Assembly (NCBI GenBank): GCA_030673825.1
Contig: JAUTCS010000048.1
Span: 1 to 62,327 of the forward strand
DNA length: 62,327 nt
Direction: 5' to 3'
DNA from: Verrucomicrobiota bacterium JB024
Lineage (GTDB): Bacteria; Verrucomicrobiota; Verrucomicrobiia; Opitutales; Cerasicoccaceae
The notes under the pieces were generated by a model that was not told the DNA's origin, ran no database searches, and saw only the letters and a list, made by a program, of their open reading frames with translations. The position numbers and the translations under genes are program-made. Every line of letters starts with the position of its first letter. Position 1 is the first letter of the stretch. Below are positions 7,109-15,440 of the stretch, in pieces.

Positions 7109-8614
7109 ATGTCCAAGCGACCGCATTTTGTTTTTTTCGTCCCGGATCAGTTCAGGGGCGACGCCCTGGGACACCGGGATAACCCGGCGGCCCGCACGCC
7201 GCACCTCGACGCCCTCGTCAACACCGGGGCGGTGTCGTTTGACGCGGCCTTTTGCCAGAACCCTGTTTGCACACCGAGCCGCTGCAGTTTCAGCACGGGC
7301 TGGTATCCGCATACCCGGGGACACCGAAGCATAAACTATCTGCTCCAGCCGGGCGAGGACTGCATGCTGCATTATCTGCGGCGGGCAGGCTGGCATGTCT
7401 GGTGGGGGGGTAAGAACGATCTGACGCTCGATGTGGATGGCGCGTGCGATGTGCGCTATCGGGCGCAGCCGACGCGTACCGGTCTGCACGGTGATCTTTC
7501 GTGGCGTAGCTCCGGGGAGGACTACTCCTTTTACGCCGGGAGGCTGGGCGATCAATCGTCGTCTGAGGTTTACCTCGATGAAGACTGGTGCAATGTGCTC
7601 GAGGCCGCCCGCGTTATTCGCGAGTATGACGGGGATAAGCCGCTGTGCGTTTTTCTCCCGCTGAGCTATCCGCATCCGCCCTATGGGGTGGAGGAGCCCT
7701 ACTACAGTCAGGTGGACCGGGAGGAGGTGCCGCCGCGCATTCACGAGGAAGAACTGCGCGGAGAGCGCCCCCGTCTGGCGTCCATCCTGCGGGAGCGTCA
7801 TGGGTTGACGGGGCGCGACGAGACTTTCTGGTGTGAGCTGCGCGGCACTTACTACGGGATGTGCAGCCGGGTGGACGCCCAGCTGGGCTGCGTGGTCGAG
7901 GCCCTGAAAGAGTCCGATCGCTTCGATGGCACAGCACTGTTCTTTTTCTCCGATCACGGTGACTACACCGGCGACTATGGGCTGGTCGAAAAGGCGCAGA
8001 ACCTTTTCGAAGACTGCCTGACGAACGTCCCCCTTGTGATCAAGCCCCCTCGCCATCAGGAATGCCGCCCGGGCCGCCGCTCCGCCCTGGTTGAGCTGGT
8101 CGATATTCCGGCCACGGTGTATGACCTGGCAGGCATACGCCCGCAGTACACGCACTTTGGCCGGGCGCTGACGGGGCTCTTTACGCGGGACGGCGAGCAC
8201 CGTCCGGCAGTTTTCTGTGAGGGCGGGCGCATGCGGGATGAGCTGCACTGTGCCGAGGGTGAGGGGAATGCTCGGGGAAATCTCTACTGGCCCCGCCTGT
8301 CAGCCCAGGTCGAGTGCTGGCCAGCACATGGTAAGGCTATCATGTGCCGCACGAAGGACTGCAAGTACGTGTATCGACTTTTTGAGGCGGACGAGTTCTA
8401 TGACCTGAAGCTCGATCCCGGTGAGACGTGTAACCGCATCCACGAAGACGCTTGTCAGGGCAAGATCCAGGCCTGCCGGGATGCTGTGCTGCGCTTCATT
8501 TCTGAGACCTCCGATTTCGTCCCTGTCGTCTTGGACCCCCGTGACGTGAGGTCTAAAGCCGATGCCTTGCCGAATGCCGAGCTCTTGTCTTTAGCTCGCA
8601 CAGGCGGGCGCTGA
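7109..8614 (+). CDS. Sulfatase without signal peptide (S1 family)
   Basis: About 501 residues of a type I sulfatase. The metal-binding start is V-P-D-Q-F-R-G-D, and the formylglycine signature is CTPSRCSFSTG with Cys54. The S-D-H-G-D-Y-T-G-D-Y-G segment carries the second metal site. The frame extends to 7040, but ATG 7109 directly precedes the conserved first strand. Even the longer version lacks a convincing signal peptide, so the enzyme is probably cytoplasmic, acting on imported sulfated oligosaccharides, in contrast to the secreted sulfatase nearby. Controlled probably by the LacI-family protein next door. Exact substrate unknown. Confidence 0.9.
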   Translation: MSKRPHFVFFVPDQFRGDALGHRDNPAARTPHLDALVNTGAVSFDAAFCQNPVCTPSRCSFSTGWYPHTRGHRSINYLLQPGEDCMLHYLRRAGWHVWWGGKNDLTLDVDGACDVRYRAQPTRTGLHGDLSWRSSGEDYSFYAGRLGDQSSSEVYLDEDWCNVLEAARVIREYDGDKPLCVFLPLSYPHPPYGVEEPYYSQVDREEVPPRIHEEELRGERPRLASILRERHGLTGRDETFWCELRGTYYGMCSRVDAQLGCVVEALKESDRFDGTALFFFSDHGDYTGDYGLVEKAQNLFEDCLTNVPLVIKPPRHQECRPGRRSALVELVDIPATVYDLAGIRPQYTHFGRALTGLFTRDGEHRPAVFCEGGRMRDELHCAEGEGNARGNLYWPRLSAQVECWPAHGKAIMCRTKDCKYVYRLFEADEFYDLKLDPGETCNRIHEDACQGKIQACRDAVLRFISETSDFVPVVLDPRDVRSKADALPNAELLSLARTGGR

Positions 8615-8740
8615 TATTTTCCGCACGTCGTCGGGAGAGATTTTTTGTGCCTCAAACTCCAGCGGAGTTAGCAGGCCACCGCGAACGGTGGGGCGGACTG
8701 GGAACTTTATCAAAAGAAGAAAGAATGTGTTGACGGTTTC

Positions 8741-8764
8741 GATCAAATTAATTCATAAATGATC
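8741..8764. promoter_or_regulatory. Imperfect inverted repeat ahead of the DeoR gene
   Basis: GATCA at 8741 and TGATC at 8760-8764 enclose an A/T-rich spacer, just upstream of the DeoR-family start. Position and A/T-richness fit an autoregulatory operator, but only five bases per arm are perfect. Confidence 0.3.
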
Positions 8765-8780
8765 TAAGGATTATTTGCTC

Positions 8781-9545
8781 ATGACTACCTTTGATCGCCG
8801 CCAGAGGATTCTCGAACTCGTCCGTGAGGACGAAAGCATCGCGGTACAAACCTTGGTCGATACCCTGGGGGCGTCTCCGGCGACGGTGAGGCGCGATCTG
8901 GTGGAACTGGAAAAAGAGGGCAGGGTGGTGCGCACCCATGGCGGCGTGTTGCATCCGCGCAAGCTCTCCGCCGAGCCGAGTTTTTCCGTCAAGCAGCAGC
9001 GTGTACCTGCGAACAAGCGCGGCATCGGGCGGGCTGCCGCCAGCGCGATCCCGAAGGGCGCGAGCGTCTTCATTGACGCGGGCACGACATGTCTGGAAGC
9101 AGGACTAGCCTTACTGGAGCGCAATGCTAACACCTTGTTTACGAACTCCCTGCCGTTGCTCTATCACGGCTGTTCCCAACCGGGGCGTGTGATAGCACTG
9201 GGGGGCGAGGTACGCTCCATCAGCCGGGCCTTGGTGGGCGGGATGGCGCTGGAGTGGTTGCGGCATCTGCGCTTTGACTACGCGATCGTCGGCGCCTCTT
9301 CGCTGGATGCGCAGGCCGGCGCGTTTACCACCGAAATGAGTGAGGCCGATGTCAAGAGCCAGGCCCTTCAGCATGCCGGTATCTCGCTGCTTGCCGCCGA
9401 CAGTGAGAAACTGACGCTCAGCGCCCCGGTCAATTTCGCCCCCTGGACAGCGTTCAACCATTGGATCACAGATGCCAGCGTTCCGCCCGAGCTTCTGCGC
9501 AAGCTGAGAAAGCAACTTAATGTGACGATAGCCCCCACCTCTTAA
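8781..9545 (+). CDS. DeoR-family transcriptional regulator
   Basis: About 254 residues. N-terminal DeoR winged HTH (F-D-R-R-Q-R-I-L-E-L-V at about 4-14, then the T-V-R-R-D-L-V-E-L-E recognition region at 35-44 and G-x-V-V-R-T-H-G-G wing). The C-terminal DeoRC sensor resembles an ISOCOT sugar-phosphate isomerase fold and should sense a phosphorylated sugar. ATG 8781 is preferred over a TTG at 8775 because AAGGA lies ten bases upstream. The gene is followed after seven bases by the aldolase-like gene, so it heads the mannose-type operon and probably represses it in the absence of a sugar phosphate. Confidence 0.93.
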   Translation: MTTFDRRQRILELVREDESIAVQTLVDTLGASPATVRRDLVELEKEGRVVRTHGGVLHPRKLSAEPSFSVKQQRVPANKRGIGRAAASAIPKGASVFIDAGTTCLEAGLALLERNANTLFTNSLPLLYHGCSQPGRVIALGGEVRSISRALVGGMALEWLRHLRFDYAIVGASSLDAQAGAFTTEMSEADVKSQALQHAGISLLAADSEKLTLSAPVNFAPWTAFNHWITDASVPPELLRKLRKQLNVTIAPTS

Positions 9546-9552
9546 CACGACC

Positions 9553-10599
9553 ATGCTCAAGAGCCTCGACCAGAAACTTTCCCGCATCCACGCCGGAACC
9601 GCCACCGCGCAGGATTTCATCATCGCCGACGCCAAAGACGCCGACATGGCCTTCGGGATCACCGCCCCCGGCCCCAACCGCGCCGGTGCCTGCCCTCACG
9701 GCTACAACGAGTCCGACGGCTGCTACAAGACGCTGGCCGACTACCGCGAGCAGATCCGCGCCGTGATCAAGCAGGGCTTGGTGGACATCATGCTCCTGTC
9801 CGCCTCCAACGTCGAGCAGCTCGCCATCGAGGAAAAGCTCTTCCGCAACTCGCCCATCACCCCGGCGGCCCGCGCCAACGACACGACGGACGTGTGGGTC
9901 GTGCGCGGCGGCAAATACCCCAGCCAGCCCTCGCGGCACTTCCGCACGGCCACTCTCGACCACATCAAGTACGGCAAGCTCGAAACCAACTACCATCGCC
10001 CGCACGTCGGGGCGGACCTCGGCCTCTACTCGATCACCTTCACCAACAACATCGACTGGGACTACCGGGCACTGGAGGAGTTTCACAAGTTCCGCCTGGA
10101 GGCCGAGACCAAGCGTTTCCGCTACTTCCTCGAAGTCTTTAACCCCAACGTCGATCCCGGCATCGACCCCAAACAGGTCGGCTCCTTCCTCAACGACCAC
10201 ATCATCCGCTGCCTGGCGGGCGTCACCCGCGCTGGTCGCCCCGTGTTCCTGAAGATCCCGTACAACGGTCCCGGCCCGTTGGAGGAACTCGTCTCCTACG
10301 ACCCCTCGCTTGTGGTCGGCATCCTCGGCGGCAGTGCCGGGACGACCCTCGACGCCTTCCAACTCATCCACGACGCGCAGAAACACGGCGCGAAAGTCGC
10401 TCTCTTCGGTCGCAAGATCAACCTCTCCGAGCACCCGCTGGCTTTTATTGAGTTCCTGCGCCGCATCACCGACGGCGAGGTCGCGCCCGCCGAGGCCGTC
10501 CGCGCCTACCACGGCGTGCTCCAGCGCTCGGGCATCAGTCCGGCCCGCCCGCTCGAAGACGACCTCGTGCTCTCCAGCACCAAACAGAGCTACTCCTGA
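9553..10599 (+). CDS. Aldolase-like TIM-barrel protein (DeoC/LacD superfamily)
   Basis: 348 residues. I recognise a class I aldolase-like pattern rather than a named enzyme: F-L-K-I-P-Y-N-G-P-G-P in the position of the Schiff-base strand, then G-I-L-G-G-S-A-G-T-T-L-D-A-F, typical of a phosphate-binding end of a TIM barrel, and V-A-L-F-G-R-K-I-N before the last helices. The gene sits between a DeoR regulator and genes for a lyxose/mannose-type isomerase and a PfkB kinase, with an ATG eight bases after the DeoR stop. It could therefore split a ketose phosphate (for instance fructose-1-phosphate) into two three-carbon units. That function is inferred from neighbours. No frameshift or oddity was seen. 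Confidence 0.65.
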   Translation: MLKSLDQKLSRIHAGTATAQDFIIADAKDADMAFGITAPGPNRAGACPHGYNESDGCYKTLADYREQIRAVIKQGLVDIMLLSASNVEQLAIEEKLFRNSPITPAARANDTTDVWVVRGGKYPSQPSRHFRTATLDHIKYGKLETNYHRPHVGADLGLYSITFTNNIDWDYRALEEFHKFRLEAETKRFRYFLEVFNPNVDPGIDPKQVGSFLNDHIIRCLAGVTRAGRPVFLKIPYNGPGPLEELVSYDPSLVVGILGGSAGTTLDAFQLIHDAQKHGAKVALFGRKINLSEHPLAFIEFLRRITDGEVAPAEAVRAYHGVLQRSGISPARPLEDDLVLSSTKQSYS

Positions 10600-10603
10600 C
10601 CTC

Positions 10604-11176
10604 ATGAAACGTTCCGCGATTAACGCTATCTTCCGCGAGGCCCGCGCGTGTTTCGAACGCCACGGCTGGACCCTGCCGCCCGCGCCCCGCTGGGACATCA
10701 CCGATTTCGGCCTCGGACGTTTTGATGAATATGGGCTGGTCCTGATCAATCTGGCCGAAGAGCCTGAATATTGCGAGAAGCTGATGTTCGCCCGTCCCGG
10801 CCAGCGTACGCCCGCGCACACGCACGCCCGTAAAAAGGAGGACATTATCTGTCGCCATGGACGTCTGGCTCTCCGCTTGTGGGACGGCCACCCCGAGCGC
10901 AGCAAGTCCCGTGACCCACTGAGTCTGCGCGTCAACGGCGCACCCCTCACCCATGCATCGGGTGAGATACTGGTCCTTGATGCCGGGGAACGTGTCACCC
11001 TCACGCCGGGTATTTATCACGAATTCTGGCCAGAGACCGAAGACTGCATCATCGGCGAGGTATCCACTGCGAACGACGACGCCAACGACAATATTTTCGT
11101 CGATCCGGCCATCGGGCGCTTCCCCGGCATCGAGGAAGACGAGCCCGCCGTCGTGCGCCTGATCAGCGAAGCCTGA
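10604..11176 (+). CDS. D-lyxose/D-mannose ketol-isomerase family cupin
   Basis: About 190 residues of the D-lyxose isomerase family (former DUF1498), cupin enzymes that use a divalent metal to interconvert D-lyxose/D-xylulose or D-mannose/D-fructose. The metal ligands are visible: H72-x-H74 in A-H-T-H-A-R, E79 in K-K-E-D, and H139 in G-I-Y-H-E-F-W. Length is close to that of the family. The start ATG at 10604 is four bases after the upstream stop; longer in-frame readings would overlap the aldolase-like gene. A beta-mannosidase two genes downstream suggests mannose as the substrate here, producing fructose for the adjacent PfkB kinase. Confidence 0.88.
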   Translation: MKRSAINAIFREARACFERHGWTLPPAPRWDITDFGLGRFDEYGLVLINLAEEPEYCEKLMFARPGQRTPAHTHARKKEDIICRHGRLALRLWDGHPERSKSRDPLSLRVNGAPLTHASGEILVLDAGERVTLTPGIYHEFWPETEDCIIGEVSTANDDANDNIFVDPAIGRFPGIEEDEPAVVRLISEA

Positions 11177-11201
11177 CTCCAACCGATCTCCCCATCTACC
11201 C

Positions 11202-12212
11202 ATGACGAGAAACGGCATCCTATGTGCAGGAAACTGGATCATCGATCACGTCAAGGTGCTCGACGCCTGGCCGCATCAGGACGGGCTCGCCACCATCACA
11301 GAGCAGTCAGACGGCAACGGCGGCTGCCCTTATAACGTGGCCAAGGATCTCGCTCGGCTCCACCCTGGCCTTCCCCTTTACGCCTCCGGCCTGCTCGGGG
11401 ATGATGCTGATGGGCGCGCTATCATCGCGGATTGCCAGGAGCACGGTATCGACAGTGCGCGCCTGCAACTGACCGCCGAGGCTCCCACCTCGTACACCGA
11501 TGTGATGACTGATCGTTCGACCGGTCGCCGTACGTTCTTTCATCAGCGTGGCACCAACGCGTTACTGGGAGCGGAGCATATTCGCCTGGACGACTGTCCA
11601 GCCCGTCTTTTCGTGATGGGTTACTTCGGCCTGCTTGACACTCTTGATGCGGTCGGTCCCGACGGCAGCAACGGCCACGCCAAGGTCTTCGCGCGTGCTT
11701 CCGAGTTGGGCATGCTGACCTGTGCTGACTTGGTGAGTACACCCTGTGACTTTCCGGCTATCGTTGGTCCCAGCCTGCCGCACCTCGACCTGCTCGTGCT
11801 CAACGAGTGGGAAGCTGCGGAACTGACGGGTATTCCGAACGGAGATAACGGCGAAGTCGATATCGCCGCGCTTCAGAACCAAGCACGCATGCTGCTGGGT
11901 CGCGGCGTTCGCCGAGCCGTGGCCATCCACTTCCGAGAGGGCGCAGTCATCGTTACCGCAAGCGGCGAGACGCACCTTCAGGGCTCCGTTAAATTTTCCT
12001 CCGAACGCATTCGGGGAGCGGCCGGAGCCGGTGACGCCTTCTTCGCCGGGCTCCTTTATGGCCTGCACGAAGGCTGGTCATGGTCTGATTGCGCCCGACT
12101 GGCTGTCTGCACCGCGACCGCTTCTCTCGAAGCCCCCACTTGCTCCGACGCAGTCCGCCCCTGGCGGGAATGCCTCGCTCTCGGCGACGAGTTCAGTTTC
12201 GAAACGCTATAA
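11202..12212 (+). CDS. PfkB-family sugar kinase (probable fructokinase-type)
   Basis: 336 residues with PfkB hallmarks: an early G-N-W-I-I-D-H substrate-binding strand, a D-G-N-G-G-C-P-Y-N-V-A-K-D-L motif (G-G-x-x-x-N-x-A), and the catalytic G-A-A-G-A-G-D-A-F-F signature with Asp278 as base. The family phosphorylates sugars or nucleosides using ATP. Placed after a mannose/lyxose-type isomerase, the likely substrate is fructose. If it makes fructose-1-phosphate, the aldolase-like neighbour could cleave it. The stop codon TAA lies within a perfect TAAGCGCTTA palindrome (12210-12219). Confidence 0.88.
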   Translation: MTRNGILCAGNWIIDHVKVLDAWPHQDGLATITEQSDGNGGCPYNVAKDLARLHPGLPLYASGLLGDDADGRAIIADCQEHGIDSARLQLTAEAPTSYTDVMTDRSTGRRTFFHQRGTNALLGAEHIRLDDCPARLFVMGYFGLLDTLDAVGPDGSNGHAKVFARASELGMLTCADLVSTPCDFPAIVGPSLPHLDLLVLNEWEAAELTGIPNGDNGEVDIAALQNQARMLLGRGVRRAVAIHFREGAVIVTASGETHLQGSVKFSSERIRGAAGAGDAFFAGLLYGLHEGWSWSDCARLAVCTATASLEAPTCSDAVRPWRECLALGDEFSFETL

Positions 12213-12219
12213 GCGCTTA
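12210..12219. promoter_or_regulatory. TAAGCGCTTA palindrome at PfkB stop / ahead of beta-mannosidase
   Basis: A perfect 10-bp palindrome with central CG, like the core of LacI-family operators, about 170 bp before the beta-mannosidase start. Outer CGCT and AGCG extend it with one base shift. It might be an operator or a weak hairpin; no dedicated LacI regulator for this cluster is present. Confidence 0.25.
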
Positions 12220-12373
12220 AGCGTCCGGCATCGTTGTGATATCGACATCGTCCCATGTCATTATCCCCCATTCAAGCGTCCACCGCGACCGCTTTTTATC
12301 TTAAGAGAGACAACCTAGATCACGAGTGAGCAATACAGTCAGCTGACGAATGTAATATCGTCAGGCTGCCAGT

Positions 12374-12379
12374 AAGGAG
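12374..12379 (+). promoter_or_regulatory. Ribosome binding site fixing the beta-mannosidase start
   Basis: AAGGAG lies seven bases before ATG 12387 and settles the start of the GH2 gene against an out-of-frame ATG at 12383. Confidence 0.6.
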
Positions 12380-12386
12380 AGCATGT

Positions 12387-14936
12387 ATGCAGTTTGATCC
12401 CATTGATTTAACCGGTATCTGGCAACTGTTGGAACGACCTTTGGGCGATGATATTCATGCCATGCGGGATGTACAAGACGCCATGTCGGATGCGATAGTC
12501 TGCCATGTCCCCGGCGATGTGAGTGACAGTCTGGTTCAGGCCGGGAAGATGCCTGAGCCGCTTGTTGGCCTGAATTTTCAGCAGTTCGACTGGATCGATG
12601 ACCGTTCATGGTGGATGACCCGTGAGGTTGAGGTGCCTGCCGAATGGGAAACCTTGCCCCAAGTCCAGCTCTTACTCGATGGGCTGGACTACGGCGCAGA
12701 TATCTGGCTCAACGGTCATCACTTGGGGCACCATGATTCCGCGTTCTATCCGTTTACCTGTGATGTAAAGCCACACCTGCAATGTGGCAGCGCCAACACA
12801 CTGCTGGTGCGCCTGACGACCGGGCGTGATATCGCAGAGCAGTACCGGGACGATCCTCTGTGCAATGCCACCGCAACTGAAGCCGCGCGCGGCTATCCCG
12901 AGCGAGGGATGAAGCATCGTATTTTCCTACGCAAGCCGGCCTACACATGGGGTTGGGACTGGGGGCCGTATCTTGCCACCTGCGGCATCACCGGTCATGC
13001 AATGCTCAAGCCGGTGCCCACCGTGCAGATCAACGATGTTGCCGTGGTCACAACCTTGCAGGGTAAGGATGCCATCGTCGATGTGTGTGTCGAAACGAAT
13101 CACCAGTCAATCTCCTCCACCTGCCGTGCGGATGTAACGGTCAGCCTCACCGACGAAGCCGGTAAGACATTTTCAACCACGCGGTCCAATGTTACCTTGA
13201 GTAGTGGGCTGTCGCATTTGGACTTGCGCTGCATCATCCCCGACGCACGACTGTGGTGGCCCAACGGTACAGGGGAGCAGCATCGCTATGAATTAGTCAC
13301 GAGCATTGCTGTTAAGGATCAATGCGTGCATACCCGTAAGACCAGGATCGGTCTACGCACCGTCCGCCTGATCGATGAACCGGGCCACTTCGCCTTTGCT
13401 GTTAACGGGCAACCGATCTTCATCAAGGGTGGCAACTGGATCCCGTCCGACAGCCTGTACGGGCGCATCAGCGATGCCAAGCTCACGACGTTGGTTGCCG
13501 AGGCCGCCAACGCTAATTTCAACTGCTTGCGAGTCTGGGGTGGGGGGCGCTATGAAGCGGACCGATTTTACGATGCCTGCGACGAGTATGGCATCCTGCT
13601 TTGGCATGACTTCATGAGCGCCTGCGCGGCTCTGCCTGCGGATCGTGATTGGTTTGTACGCAGCTTCGAAGCGGAAGCAAGATACCAGATCAAGCGTCTT
13701 CGTAATCGCGCATGCCTGATGCTTTGGTGTGGCAACAATGAAGTCTCACAGTTCTATGACTCTCCTGATTTTGCAGACAAAATCCAGCAGGTACGCGATC
13801 CGGGCTGGGCGCTGTATCACGAGCTCCTGCCTGCGTTAATCAGGGAACTTTGCCCGCAAGTGCCCTATCGCCCGACCAGCCCTTACGGCGGGGCGACGAC
13901 CGTGCATGACCACCGGGAGGGAGACTGTCATCACTGGACGGTCATGCTGCCGGAGACGGAATACTGGTCCAATCCATGGTACTGGGATACCGATGATGTT
14001 CCGATCTTCAACTCCGAGTATGGCTACGGTGGGCCCTGCTGCATCGAAAGCACAAAGCAGTATCTCGACAGCAACAGGCCCAATCTGTTTGATGAAACGG
14101 GACGACAACACACCAACACGTTTTACGATATCCGGCGCGTGAACTTCAGCATTACGGAACATTACCGCGATGCCGAGGGTTTGTCGCTGGAGCAATACAT
14201 TCTGCTTGGCGGTTTATGTCAGGGCTTGAATCTGGGATACTCGCTGGAGAGCATGCGTGCCAACCCGCAAACGATGGGCGGTATCTTCTGGATGTATAAC
14301 GACACGTGGGGCGAGAACGGTTGGACGATCGTTGACTATAATCTTCGTCGCAAGATTTCATATTACAACGTTAAGCGTTCCTTGGCTCATCAGCGTCTAC
14401 TGTTGCGTAAGGGCGGACAGGTATATGGTGGTAAATCCAGTGAGATACTGCTCATGGCTGTGAATGACACGCCCTCGACGATGGATATTTGTGGGCGATG
14501 GGGGTATCAACGTTACGACGGATCGCAAAGACAACTCACGCCATTGAAAGCCAGCGTTCCGCCATTTGATCATTCCGTCATCGCGACAATGCCCATGCCA
14601 TCCGCTGATCAACTTGAAGTCGGCACTGTGATCGCCATCCCCGATCAGGTCACCACGTTGGAGCCGGTGAGCTGGTTGCGCGGGCCGTATCGCACATTGC
14701 ACCTGCCTGATGCCAATGTGCAGATCAAGGCATGTGAGCGTGCCGACGATAAGTTACTGGTCACGGTTAAGAGTGATGTCTTTGCTCACGCGGTGCATTT
14801 GAACATACCCGGGGATTACCGCTTGAGCGACCACTACTTTGATCTGTTTGCAGGCGAATCACGCACAGTGGTGATTGAGGATGCACAGGACATTGATGTT
14901 GGCACACTCACAGCATCGTGCGTCAATCAGGCGTGA
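12387..14936 (+). CDS. Beta-mannosidase, glycoside hydrolase family 2
   Basis: 849 residues of a GH2 beta-mannosidase, which removes terminal beta-linked mannose. Domain order: jelly-roll sugar-binding domain (about 1-200, ending in the Y-T-W-G-W-D-W-G-P motif typical of beta-mannosidases), immunoglobulin-like domain (about 200-310), TIM barrel (about 310-640) and C-terminal beta domains. The acid/base is Glu452 in W-C-G-N-N-E-V and the nucleophile Glu544 in F-N-S-E-Y-G. There is no signal peptide, so it should act on imported oligosaccharides. Its base composition looks less G/C-rich than flanking genes, hinting at separate origin. Together with the isomerase and PfkB kinase it makes a mannoside utilisation set. 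Confidence 0.95.
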   Translation: MQFDPIDLTGIWQLLERPLGDDIHAMRDVQDAMSDAIVCHVPGDVSDSLVQAGKMPEPLVGLNFQQFDWIDDRSWWMTREVEVPAEWETLPQVQLLLDGLDYGADIWLNGHHLGHHDSAFYPFTCDVKPHLQCGSANTLLVRLTTGRDIAEQYRDDPLCNATATEAARGYPERGMKHRIFLRKPAYTWGWDWGPYLATCGITGHAMLKPVPTVQINDVAVVTTLQGKDAIVDVCVETNHQSISSTCRADVTVSLTDEAGKTFSTTRSNVTLSSGLSHLDLRCIIPDARLWWPNGTGEQHRYELVTSIAVKDQCVHTRKTRIGLRTVRLIDEPGHFAFAVNGQPIFIKGGNWIPSDSLYGRISDAKLTTLVAEAANANFNCLRVWGGGRYEADRFYDACDEYGILLWHDFMSACAALPADRDWFVRSFEAEARYQIKRLRNRACLMLWCGNNEVSQFYDSPDFADKIQQVRDPGWALYHELLPALIRELCPQVPYRPTSPYGGATTVHDHREGDCHHWTVMLPETEYWSNPWYWDTDDVPIFNSEYGYGGPCCIESTKQYLDSNRPNLFDETGRQHTNTFYDIRRVNFSITEHYRDAEGLSLEQYILLGGLCQGLNLGYSLESMRANPQTMGGIFWMYNDTWGENGWTIVDYNLRRKISYYNVKRSLAHQRLLLRKGGQVYGGKSSEILLMAVNDTPSTMDICGRWGYQRYDGSQRQLTPLKASVPPFDHSVIATMPMPSADQLEVGTVIAIPDQVTTLEPVSWLRGPYRTLHLPDANVQIKACERADDKLLVTVKSDVFAHAVHLNIPGDYRLSDHYFDLFAGESRTVVIEDAQDIDVGTLTASCVNQA

Positions 14937-15108
14937 GGAGGGTTGCTACGCCCTGCACGTCGCCCAGTGAAAGCTCCTTCATTCGCCCATGCTCGGGGTC
15001 CAAGTAGGCCTCGATCGTGCTCGCTGAGATGTGGTCGAGCAGGCTGTCGGTCGATGGCTGTTGGCTGTTGCGGTGGTGTTCGATCGGCTGGATCATGAAC
15101 GTGCTCAT
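14923..15108 (-). CDS. Possible small hypothetical protein (61 residues)
   Basis: Not recognised. It is a leftward frame of 61 residues with reasonable composition and a predicted helical C-terminal half (S-L-L-D-H-I-S-A-S-T-I-E-A-Y). It overlaps the last 14 bases of the beta-mannosidase gene in antiparallel sense, and its ATG overlaps the stop of another leftward frame as ATGA. No ribosome binding site is clear. It may be a remnant or chance frame. Confidence 0.2.
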   Translation of the reverse strand: MSTFMIQPIEHHRNSQQPSTDSLLDHISASTIEAYLDPEHGRMKELSLGDVQGVATLLTPD

Positions 15109-15440
15109 TTTCTTGTATCAGTTTTTCGGTACACCGGTAAAAGGTATTGATTCAGCGAGGCTTTCAGCGGTGGGACGATGGGGGCGCGGCGCTTGATTTT
15201 GCCGTCTATCTTGCCCCGTAGATGATCAGGTATTCCTGTGCGGATGTCCGTGGCTTTTAGGTCGGTCAGACTCGCATGCGGACCTTCGGTCAGAGATGTT
15301 TTCTCGTTAAGCCAAAAGGGCGGAGTGAATCTGCACATCATTTTGGCGTATTGGGGTATCGGTCTTTCTTGAGTGGGGGAGGCGGGATAGGGGAGAATCG
15401 CAATTCGATTCACATGCTTAACCTCAATCATACTCCTGCC
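14937..15440. other. Mostly non-coding stretch between beta-mannosidase and PEP-CTERM gene
   Basis: About 500 bp. The only possible coding content is a short leftward ORF (14923-15108), listed separately, preceded by a 108-codon leftward frame (15105-15431) that I do not believe is a gene. No hairpin with a U-tract is evident after the beta-mannosidase stop. The promoter of the PEP-CTERM gene must lie at the right end. Confidence 0.5.

Noticed and set aside
9517-11004. 495-codon frame on the minus strand
   Set aside because: It lies opposite the aldolase-like and isomerase genes; composition (many Asp, Gly, Val, Arg) is typical of G/C-rich antisense shadows, and it has no domain.
15105-15431. 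108-codon minus-strand frame as a gene
   Set aside because: Composition is not protein-like (many Pro, Arg, Thr and Lys without a fold pattern), no ribosome binding site, no homologue known to me. Kept only as a note because of the ATGA overlap.
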